From positions 276,827-340,826 of the forward strand of contig FJUW01000055.1 of NCBI GenBank assembly GCA_900074885.1: 64,000 bases of DNA. Reading direction: 5' to 3'. The translations under genes and the position numbers were made by a program. Source of the stretch: Rhynchosporium graminicola. Taxonomy: Eukaryota; Ascomycota; Leotiomycetes; Helotiales; Ploettnerulaceae. Below are positions 34,401 through 43,550 of the stretch, piece by piece. Below the pieces are notes generated by a model. That model was given only the letters and a program-made list of their open reading frames with translations, had not been told where the DNA came from and made no database searches. Every line of letters begins with the position of its first letter. Positions within the stretch are counted from its first letter, which is position 1.

Positions 34401-37400
34401 TTGAGGTTCTTTTTAGCCCCTTCCTTAAGCTTAATTCGGTGATCGTATAAGCGATAAGGAGGGAGAATATCGCTAGCTTCCTTAGAAAAGACGTATACTT
34501 ACTAGCTATACTTATAAGGGATCTGTAATTCTGAATCTAATTCGCTTAAGCTAATAGTAAATTACTAGGCGGTTTTGCGATATTCTATAAAGTCAATAGT
34601 TAAAGATACGATAGTAGTATTATATTACTAAACTACGATTCGGTTATTAAGAAGCTTATCTATCTCGTGAAAGGTAGTAGAGAAGATCTTATTATTAGAA
34701 GACTTCTAGCGTTTATATAAGAGATAGAAGGCTAAGCTGCTAATCGTATAAATCTCTAGCGCAAGAGGCTCTAGAAGAGGTCTAAGCACACGAGGTGATC
34801 TTTATCGCTTCTGAAATATCGTAGTAGCTATTTTTATACTTTAAGTAGCTTCTATTAAGTCGCGAGACAGTATTCCGAGTAACTATTAGTCTATAGTATA
34901 AATTATATAAGTATAGTCTTATACGTAAGTCTTTAATATAAAGACTTCTAATTAAGGTTAAAGTAGAGATTCACGCGGGATATAAGCGATAATATCGCTG
35001 AATCGTACGCACTTCAGCTATATATTAGTAGCTTCTCTAGAGTATAAAGACTTCTCTTTACTACTCTATTCTTATTCTTCAGGTAATAAACACTTAGGCT
35101 CATCGTATCTATAATAAGTAGTATAAACGCCGGAGAAACGGTCCTAACTGATTAGCAGTAGTAATAGAAGGTTAGTTACTTATAGAACACTCTCTAGGGG
35201 AGAGTTTTGGATATTTTTATAGCTATAAGTCTCCCTAGAAATACGCTTCCGAGCTAGCAATAGTCGTTTAATAATAGAGATAGAGTTAATAACAGCTCGA
35301 ATATTAATAAGAGAGTTAGCTACGCTTCGCTATTCCTCGTACGCTTCCCAGAACTAATTAAGGCGTTCGTTTCGTTCGTTAGTNNNNNNNNNNNNNNNNN
35401 NNNNNGGTTAAAGTAGAGATTCACGCGGGATATAAGCGATAATATCGCTGAATCGTACGCACTTCAGCTATATATTAGTAGCTTCTCTAGAGTATAAAGA
35501 CTTCTCTTTACTACTCTATTCTTATTCTTCAGGTAATAAACACTTAGGCTCATCGTATCTATAATAAGTAGTATAAACGCCGGAGAAACGGTCCTAACTG
35601 ATTAGCAGTAGTAATAGAAGGTTAGTTACTTATAGAACACTCTCTAGGGGAGAGTTTTGGATATTTTTATAGCTATAAGTCTCCCTAGAAATACGCTTCC
35701 GAGCTAGCAATAGTCGTTTAATAATAGAGATAGAGTTAATAACAGCTCGAATATTAATAAGAGAGTTAGCTACGCTTCGCTATTCCTCGTACGCTTCCCA
35801 GAACTAATTAAGGCGTTCGTTTCGTTCGTTAGTATCGTATTAGTAACGCTAGTAAGTATAGTATTTACGTAAGTCCTTAATCTCGATCGGAGAGCTATAA
35901 ACGTTACTAAGAGGAGTATATAGTAGCTAAATAATCTGTCGTTTGGAGGTATCTAAGAGTACTTAATGTTCCGAAAGCTAGATCCTTCTGAGTATAATAC
36001 TATAGTTTCCGAGAGTAGTAATAAGAAAGGGGGTAAATACCTAAACGCGACGATCTACTATTAAATTAAGTATCGTATAGTAACTAATAGTACTACTATT
36101 AACGCTATTAAAGCCTTTAATAAGAATTACATTTAGTAGAGGGTAAATTGAAAGTTTTAAGAAGAAGGAAAGGGATTTAAGAAAAGAATAATCAATAAAA
36201 CAGTATCTATTAGCTCTAGAATCGAGAAGTACAAGTAGCTTATACGAGAGTCTATTCTTAATAAGAGTAGCACATATAGTAAACGATTAACTACTAAGAA
36301 GCTTCGTAAGGTCAAGATATCGCATATCTTGTATATTACCTAAGAAGGAGTCTTTCCCTAAGCGTAGTCTTTTACTAGCAATTTAATATACTCCTAGGTA
36401 TTATTATACGTTTCTTTATTATTATTATCTTCTAGCTCACTATTAACGTTATTATTAGCGTTAATTACGTTAATTCGATACGGAATATTAGGTCGAGCTG
36501 ATAATAAGCGTAAGTATAAAGTAAGCGTAAAGTAATAAGGAGTATTCGCTAGCGATTGTGCATAAGGCGTATTATTTCGTGCAGAATATAATACTTATTT
36601 ACTAGTCGCACTAGTGTTCTTAGGCGTAAGAAGACTAATTTGCGGATAAGAAGAGAAGTTAGTACTATAGCGCTAAGAGGAGGTATTTATAGGGCGTTCC
36701 CGAGTCGCGCTAGCCTTAGCCGAAGACTCGGAATAATAGGTCTTTTTAATGAATTAACTTTAATCTTTAGCTTATATAGCCTTAACGTATTCTTCTAGTA
36801 TCCTTCACGTTCGGTACTATTAGAAGAGCTATTTCCGTAGCTATACAGGTAGCTTCTTCTATAAGTCTATTTTCAGAGTCGATTAATCATTTACTCTAGC
36901 TTTACGAGCTAGCGTACGAAACTCGTAGTAGAATATCTAGAAGGTCTACTTATAATCTATCTTTAACGTAAAGTAGCTAGCTCTTATAGTTTATTAGTCG
37001 TATAGATTAGATAAGAAGGAGACGAGTTAAGTGATCATATCAAGTGAATCGATTATACTACCTTCTTTGTTATATTCTAGTTCTAAGAATAAGAGTTCTA
37101 AGTAAGTTCTAGCTATTCCTTCCGTTTAGTTAAGTAACTAATCTTTATAGTAATCTTTATCGATAAAGTAGCTAGAATAGCGCCGGAGGGCGTTACGTAT
37201 CTACACTTCCTAGAGTTTTAGAGAGTAGTCGATTCTATCAGAGAGCTTATTTAGAAGGTTTAGTATCTTCTCTATACGCGTAGTATATAATATTAATAAT
37301 ATTCCTCCGGTAGATTATTCTCGACGACAATTATTAAGCGTAAAAGTAGCGTTATCTTCTTTAATTAATAGTAATAGTATTATACGCGATTAAACGTTAT

Positions 37401-37877
37401 TAAACGATATAGACTTAGTAGAGCGCTAAGTAGTTAACTAGTATAGTTCTAGGAACTCGTCCTATAACTAGTATAGTTCTGCAGATAAGTTAGCGTTTAA
37501 TTATCTCTCCTCCGCGAGCTTCCTTTCTACCTCTTATAGCTAGTAAGCGTAGTCTTCCTATAAGTTACTTATAGTTACTATTAATATAAGGGTATTATCA
37601 GGGAGGTTTAGCGACTCGATAAGTTCATTAATTATAGTAGGAGTTAGGGAGCTCAACTCGGATAAGGCGTTATCGCGAGTACTCTCTACTATAGAGAGAA
37701 GTAAGTTATAGCGAGTATTACGAGTCGCCGAAGAATAGGAGGTAGAGGGAGTTAGAGAACTAGTAGTCGATTTATCAGACTTAAGTTACTTCGGTTTAGG
37801 TGCTATTCTTCAAGTTTATACTTAGTATAGGCCTTCTCCGTATAGCGTAGTCTCCTGCGTTTAGTAGCTCTAGGCAT
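31420..37877 (-). pseudogene. gag-pol of family C copy 1
   Basis: The Gag start ATG at 37875-37877 is intact (MPRATKRRRLRYTEKAY). Further on the reverse strand, the reverse transcriptase lies at about 33500-34450 with FYIAYLDN (family YLDD) at about 33930-33965, integrase at about 31900-32750, and a chromodomain-like end (EIEDIL...) at about 31450-31660. RIP stops occur throughout. The 34956-35833 part is distorted by the assembly duplication. Confidence 0.82.
34956..35833. other. Assembly gap with duplicated flank
   Basis: 22 Ns at 35384-35405. The 428 bp before the gap (34956-35383) are identical to the 428 bp after it (35406-35833). With RIP variation everywhere else, exact identity points to one locus assembled twice, not a biological duplication. 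Confidence 0.93.
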
Positions 37878-37940
37878 AGAGGTATAATATAAGTAGATAT
37901 TTACTATCTTCCTAGATATAAGTAAAAGAGTTATAGATAA

Positions 37941-38175
37941 TATAACGCTTACTCTAGAAAGGTCTCAAAACTACCTAAGTAATAAGACCTTATATTACTA
38001 TGAATATAAAGTAGTAAGAATCACTTAAGAATCTACAACTAAGGAGTAAAGAAGTAGAAAGAGAATAGAAGTATATATATGAAAAGGGGCCCCTAAACTC
38101 TACTCGTATAATCTCGCTTAGCAGTAAGTGTTTCTACCAATAGGGAGAGACCTCCAAACCTGACCAGTCGTCACA
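37941..38175 (-). repeat. 5' LTR of family C copy 1
   Basis: 235 bp, ends CCAGTCGTCACA beside the AATTC duplication; this end retains un-mutated bases. Confidence 0.92.
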
Positions 38176-38262
38176 AATTCGACTTAATTTAATTATCTTT
38201 TCTTTCGTTTTTTATTTACCTTTAAAGGCTCGAGGGCGAGCCTTTATCTTAGAAGAGGGTAA

Positions 38263-38464
38263 TATAATAGCGTATAGTATACGTAGCAGATACGGGCTAG
38301 TATCGGTGCCTTAGGTATACCCTCCTTATATATATAGAAGGTGCAGACTCCTTTAGAGCTCTGTATCTTTCTGTTTCCTTCGTACCAGACTATATAAGAT
38401 CGCTCTTAGCCTCCCTACTTATTTATTCTTACTTATATACCGCCTTGAGTCTTATGTCGTTATA
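38263..38464 (+). repeat. 3' LTR of family B copy 1
   Basis: 202 bp, preceded by the purine tract AGAAGAGGGTAA (38251-38262) and followed by the ATCTA duplication. Confidence 0.92.
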
Positions 38465-38469
38465 ATCTA

Positions 38470-38632
38470 TAAGAAAGAAATTTTCCCTATTAATAGCCTG
38501 CTCTATCTCTTCTTTTTCTTCTAAGTCGAATATAAAACCCCAGCTTTTTAATAAGCTAATCTCCTCGAGAGTATCCTTAGATAGTCTATTTCTTAGCTTA
38601 TTACTAATGTATTCGTTGATTTATAATAATTA
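38470..38632 (-). pseudogene. hAT transposase C-terminal fragment
   Basis: The reverse strand encodes about 50 residues without stops, including KLRNRLSKDTLEEISLLKSW followed by an acidic tail. The RNRL-x(3)-TLE-x(6)-W pattern resembles the extreme C-terminus of fungal hAT transposases just after the dimerisation domain. This suggests that the element is an internal deletion of an autonomous hAT. Assignment is from memory of the family, moderate only. Confidence 0.45.
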
Positions 38633-39066
38633 GAAATCGATAGAATAGAATAGAATTTTCTAGAAAATCTATTACAAATCTATGATTATTAATTATATTC
38701 TAGTAATTTCTTTTAATCTCTAGATTATAATTAATAATATAATACTAATAAGCTATTATTACTAATAGAACCTTAGCTTTTAATCGTAGATATTAGTAAT
38801 TTCTATATTAAGACTACTTACTAGTAGAATCTCGCTTTGATACGAGCTTCAAGCCTGAGACAAGAGCCTAAGCTTAAAAAGAGAACTTAAGCGAGGATCT
38901 AAGCTCTTTTAAGGCTAGCTCCAGATCACGTGACCTACTCGATTATACTCAATTATACTTGATTATACTTTCATTAGATTAGAGTAGATTTAAATTACCT
39001 TTGATTAGATTAGAGTAGAAGGTCATACTCTAATCTAATCTAATCATTTCGCACACTGCAATCAAT

Positions 39067-40350
39067 TGTCTTCATGCCCAGGAATTGTTCCATGGATTTC
39101 ATTGCAAGTTCAATCCACAAAAGGGATTATGGCGAAATCCACTGTCCAGCCCCTTCCGTAACCGGGTAGTACTCGAGTAGGTACTTCCAAACTTTCCATA
39201 CCTTTAGGAGCAGCTCCTCGCCTGTGTCATCTCACCTCACCGGGTGCAGCTTGGCTTCTCGGCCGACAAAGTTCGGTGCTCAATTGCTACTTAGTAGATC
39301 AAGCCAGCCATGTGGTCCTATAGTAGTACGAAGTAATTACACGCTCAAACTCTAAGGAACCTACTGTGCCTTGGCTCGCACCACCTCACCGCCTAGTTCT
39401 GCCTACACAAACTCCCATCAAACTTCAAATGAACCCAAGGTATATAACTGAAGTCCAAGCTGTCGTAACTTGTAAGTGCGAGGGTTGTATTTTGTAGTAG
39501 CTCGTCTGTCTTTGGAGGTAATGAGAATGCTTTGATTCCCTGCGTTGGAAAGTGAGTATTTGTGCGATTTATCTCATTGCTATTGAAGTTTCTTGATTTT
39601 GACTTAGACTTCGATTTTATATTAGCTAAAGTGTTTGATATAACATCACATCACGTGTGAATTTGGTAACTCTGTCATGCTAAGGTAAATAAAATCATCG
39701 CTTCGCTAGCTGAGGTTGAGTTTATCTTCCAAGCCCAGCCCCCAGCCCAGCCTAGCCGGTCCGTGCCGCTATCACCCAATACATACATACCTAGTTGACT
39801 GTCATGTCATAGTTGAATGAAAATAGCATAGTATATTTCTTTCATATTTTAAATAGGTATTTTATATACTCTATGTTCTGCGGTAGTTGGTGAAGTCAGT
39901 GGAGTGGGTGAAGTTAGAAATGGTTAAGTTAGGAAAAGACGGAATACAGGAAGTAGATGAATATGGAAGTTGAGGGAGTTGGTAAACTGGATGAACAGGA
40001 TAATCCAGTTGGAAGAGGTAGAGTAGATAGAGTGGATAAAGAAGGCAGAAAATAGACTGACAAATATCAGGTCAGAATCAAACTCGGGCAACCTGGAGCT
40101 TTAATTGAAGGAAGACGCGTGATACAGCCCAGCGGTGTAAAGTCTTGGTCACGTGATTTCGCGATGAGGCGAGGCTGAGCAATTGCTATTCGCGTCCCCG
40201 TCCCCGTCAAATCGTCTCCCTCCATCTCCATCTCTACCTTCTACCAACAACCATAACTAACCTCAACACGCTACCCCACGCCGCGTAGTAACACGATTAC
40301 CATCCCATCCATCATCCATTCCCACTGTCAAACGCCGACCTCACCATAAG
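39067..40350. other. Upstream region of the 40351 gene
   Basis: Normal-composition DNA with no long reading frame. A purine-rich stretch on the plus strand (about 39880-40060) and a pyrimidine-rich leader with CCCCGTCCCCGTC (about 40193-40255) precede the gene. The latter looks like a fungal core promoter or 5' UTR. Confidence 0.5.
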
Positions 40351-40905
40351 ATGTCAACCGCTCCAGCGCAATCGAGCTCCAGCTTCAAGGCAACCACCAA
40401 CAAGACTGCATCTGCATCTGCAACCATGACCAACACCAAACTCCCTACCTCTAAGAACAACGAAGTCAAACTCTGGAACGTCAAGGCGATAACCGACTAT
40501 GGTATCGTAAAGGTACTTTATAACTCATTTCTCCCTCATTTCATACCCTTTTCCTCTCTTGCCCTATTATCTCCTCGTACCCCTTACCTCCCTCGCCGTT
40601 ACGTTTCCTCTTTTTGATCTAACTGACCCGTCTTTCCATTCTTCCAGGGAATCGAATTTCTCCGCATCGAATGGGCTCGGAAGACCAAGTCTGGGCAGAA
40701 GGTATACACTTTGGAGCCGGCAGAAGTGATGAGGTATATATGATCCCAGCGCGTGTTCAATTCAAGGGCCTGTAGCTGATAACATATGGATAGAGGCGAC
40801 TTGGGAAGGGTCGAGGTCAACGGTTATATCCATGAGTGGCTTCAGTCCGGTCTGATCCCTGAAGCCTCCAAAAACGGAACGAAGATGGTTCACGACGAAG
40901 CGTGA
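40351..40905 (+). CDS. Small conserved-looking protein with two introns, function unknown
   Basis: Three exons: 40351-40512, 40648-40733 and 40794-40905, giving 119 residues. Intron 1 (40513-40647) has GT...CCAG ends; intron 2 (40734-40793) has GTATAT, a CTGAT branch-like element and TAG. Splicing joins GIVK to GIEFLRIEWARKTKSG and then VMRGDLGRVEVNGYIHEW, and avoids stops in both introns. The N-terminal 35 residues are Ser/Thr/Ala-rich and look disordered; the rest is a compact charged segment. No signal peptide or membrane segment. I do not recognise the family. It is the only gene seen in a 2.7-kb island between two hAT elements. Confidence 0.7.
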
Positions 40906-41775
40906 GGAAGGAGGCTTTGTACGAAGGATAGGCTGTGCGTGAGGAATACGGAGTTTGCTGTTTGCAGGGAGGATACAGGTTCCACGAGGTGTTCAGGAGA
41001 ACTGCGGACATTTCTTTGCGATTTGCTTGATGGCGCTACGATACCCCGATGGAATGGATTTGTCATCCGATGGATGAATGAATAAATGGATAATTGATAC
41101 GTGAGAGAGATAGATACGTATGCAAATTGTATATTGCTTTTAGTAACTACCAAAGAAGCAGAATTCAAGACCCCATCTCGCTCCGCATTACCTCTTGTGC
41201 AATATCTCCAGATAAATATAGCTCCGAGTGTCCTAGTGAAGCCGTAACTTTCATCCCGGGGATCAGGATAAACTATGTTCGTCCATCTATTTTTCAACTA
41301 TATACAGACATCTGGACACAATCTGAACCCAAATCCAAAACCAAAGCAGCAGCGATCTTATGAACTTATGCTTACGAAACTTCTGATCACCTCGATAACG
41401 ACCAGGGTTCAGCAGGAATATCACAGCTCCGTCTCCATATCCATTCCTCCCTCACAACTCCTCAATTCTCCTATCAACAGCCTATGGCTATAAAGTCGTA
41501 GCTCCGCTCGCTGACAATCTATACTCCACGCCATCTATCTACCGCCTATGAATTTCCAGATATCTGAATACGCTTCCAAAGAACTTATAAGAAGAGACTA
41601 ATTCCTCTCTCTATATCTACTTAGGCCTTGAATTTTTCGAAGAAAGGCGTGTATGAAGTGGTTCAATATTATATCAGAAGGAAATAAGTAAGGCTTTTAG
41701 TCCTTGAGGAAAAGAAAGTTTATTTAAGTAAGTATATAATCTGAAAGCTAGTATGGGATTAAAGTGATGGATTTA
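40906..41775. other. 3' flank of the 40351 gene, no further gene
   Basis: Normal to slightly AT-rich DNA. Several overlapping frames of 64-135 codons on both strands lack motifs and coding bias; they look like chance frames in the 3' UTR and intergenic sequence. Confidence 0.5.
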
Positions 41776-41783
41776 GTAGAGTT

Positions 41784-42309
41784 CAGTGTGCGAAATGATT
41801 AGATTAGATTAGATTATAACCTCCTAATTAAATCTAATCAAAGGTAATTTGAACCTAATCAAATCTAATCAAATTAGAATCGATTATAATTAATTATAAT
41901 TAATTATAGCACGTGATCTAGGGCTAGGCTCAAAGGAGCTTAGATACTCGCTTAGGTTCCCTTTCTAGGCTTAGGCTCCCGCCTCGCTTCTTAGCCTAGA
42001 TTCGCTTTAAAACGAGATTCTAGCAGTAGGTAATCCAAATATAGAAATAACTAGAATTTACTAGAATTAACTATTATATACCTTATTTCTTTATTAATTA
42101 TATAAATACCTTTGATTAGTAAGATATACTTTATTTTATTTATCTTGATATAGCTTTATAAGTATAATCAAGCCTAATCTAATCCTAATTATTGATTATA
42201 ATCTAATCTAATCTAATTAAAGGTCTAATTAACCTAATTAAATCTAATCTAATTATAATCGATTATAATCGATTATAATTGATTAGGTTGATTATTTTTT
42301 CTCACACTA
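41784..42309. mobile_element. hAT-type non-autonomous element (MITE-like)
   Basis: Begins CAGTGTGCGAAATGATTAG and ends with the inverted form TCTCACACTA (final G changed to A). It is flanked by a perfect 8-bp duplication GTAGAGTT (41776-41783, 42310-42317). 526 bp with TTAGATTAGATT and CGATTATAAT subterminal repeats and a central CACGTG block shared with the element at 19806-39058. No transposase frame found. Confidence 0.88.
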
Positions 42310-42317
42310 GTAGAGTT

Positions 42318-42755
42318 TATATCGAGATGGATAGATGGATGGATGGACTAATATATAGTATAGAGAATGCAAATGAGCTTTAGCTAGTTTTCATAAATCC
42401 TGCAATAAGATTCTTCACTAACTAGTTCTCAAGTACACGTATTTCTTTTATAGATAATTAATAGAATAGCAAATAAACATTAGATAGCGGTTCTTTTAGG
42501 TTAATCTTATCATCGTATACTTATAAATAGTAAGGCAGAAAAAATGAATCACGTTTAAAGAAAGCCTCTTTAAAGCACTCACACTAATCCACGATCTTTT
42601 TAGTTATAAAACGTTTAATATTAGATAGAGTCTTCGAGGGAATCTTGTAGTCTACCTTAGGAGATTAGATGATATACAATTCCTAGTATATCTTCTTCAT
42701 TTAAAAGCTTTATAAGAAATGAAGGAAAGGCGATTAAACTCGCTAAATAATAATA
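42318..42755. other. AT-rich spacer, no gene
   Basis: Begins with a short (GGAT)n-like run (about 42328-42348). The rest is AT-rich without a reading frame or a match to the repeat families here. Confidence 0.5.
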
Positions 42756-42760
42756 TAGTC

Positions 42761-43028
42761 TGTGACGATAGCTCACCTGAATATCACATGAGAAGAAGGA
42801 TAGATACTAGGGCCTAAGTTCATAGGTATCCCGGCAGAACTAGTATCCGACTCGGTATAGTATCGGACTAGTACTAGCATATATATATAAGGTGCCTTAT
42901 ACTATATCTCTCTTCTTCTTCTTTCCTTATCTTTTTACTTCTTTCGTAGTAGACTATATAAGATCGCTCTCGGTCTCCCTACTTATTTATTCTTACTTAT
43001 ATACCGCCTTAAGTCTTATATTATTATA
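42761..43028 (+). repeat. 5' LTR of family A copy 3
   Basis: Starts TGTGACGATAGCTCACC. A TATATATA tract (about 42881-42888) precedes ATCTTTTTACTT (42929-42940), which pairs with the priming site at 43031-43042 with a single RIP-type mismatch. Confidence 0.92.
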
Positions 43029-43030
43029 TT

Positions 43031-43042
43031 AAGCAAAAAGAT
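43031..43042 (+). other. Predicted self-priming site of family A copy 3
   Basis: AAGCAAAAAGAT, two bases inside the 5' LTR. Complementary to 42929-42940 in 11 of 12 positions, the exception being a G-to-A type change. Confidence 0.6.
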
Positions 43043-43478
43043 CAAGATAGCCGGAGATAGCTTATTATAATATCTTACTACTAAGTTAGTTATTCGATAA
43101 CTACTCGTATATAGCTAAGATACTAGAGATCTCTCGGATAACTATAAATCAGGGTTTAATTTAGCTTATTATAAATAGTATAATAGAGGAGGTCTTCGCT
43201 AATGCTCTTTTAATAACCCCCTTAGTATAAAGGAATTATAAACAGATTTTGAAGAAAGTATAATAAATACTCTAGAACTTTAACCTCTATATATCGCCGC
43301 TAAAATAGCCCTGATATACTTCTTTTTAAGCTACTATTATAGCTCCTAACTAATAAACTAGAGATCCCTCTAGTTCTAGGGGAACCTAACACGATCCCCT
43401 CTACTCTACCTCTAAACCTAATCTATTATATCCTTCCTTACTCTAAACCTCTCTTATACTAGAGAACGTTAATACCTT

Positions 43479-43550
43479 ACCTTCTATTAGGCAGTTAAGA
43501 TTAAGATTAGAGAGATTATATTTATATAAGCTTAGGAAGGAGTTTTTACT
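43479..43550 (+). repeat. 72-bp inverted duplication inside family A copy 3
   Basis: Extra sequence absent from copies 1 and 2. It is the reverse complement of about 44834-44905 in the same element (shared core AAGATTAGAGAGATTATA). Confidence 0.8.

Larger units (their letters stand above)
31162..38175 (-). mobile_element. Family C Ty3/Gypsy chromovirus, copy 1 (contains assembly gap)
   Basis: 235-bp LTRs at 31162-31396 and 37941-38175 and target duplication AATTC (31157-31161, 38176-38180), inserted near the end of the Gag frame of family B copy 1. Assembled length is 7014 bp, but 450 bp are an artefact (22 Ns plus a repeated 428-bp flank), giving a likely true length of 6564 bp. Coding strand is reverse. 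Confidence 0.92.
20094..38464 (+). mobile_element. Family B gag-only LTR element, copy 1 (host of two Gypsy insertions)
   Basis: 202-bp LTRs with a perfect ATCTA target duplication (20089-20093 and 38465-38469). The interior, after removing family A copy 2 (20428-29567) and family C copy 1 (31162-38175) with their duplications, is exactly 1803 bp, the same as in the copy at 48599-50805. It has a priming site at 20298-20309, a Gag-like frame from 30130, and the polypurine tract AGAAGAGGGTAA before the right LTR. No protease, reverse transcriptase or integrase is present, so it must move in trans. Confidence 0.9.
19806..39058 (-). mobile_element. hAT-type element, deletion derivative, split by a 18.4-kb nest
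   Basis: Ends are CAGTGTGCGAAA (19806) and its inverted form TTTCGCACACTG (to 39058). It is flanked by a perfect 8-bp duplication CAATCAAT (19798-19805 and 39059-39066); 8 bp and CAGTG ends are hAT hallmarks. Removing the nested family B element leaves 877 bp. Subterminal parts are arrays of TTAGATTAGA and CGATTATAAT units. The middle holds a CACGTG-containing block (about 38820-38940) also present in the element at 41784, and a short piece of transposase C-terminus. Confidence 0.88.

Noticed and set aside
40890..41363. 135- and 89-codon overlapping frames after the 40351 gene
   Set aside because: Opposite-strand overlapping frames in 3' flanking DNA with no motif or splice support.
41784..42309. 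TTAGATTAGATT arrays as internal telomere repeats
   Set aside because: The units are not TTAGGG, and they lie within hAT ends defined by inverted repeats and 8-bp duplications.
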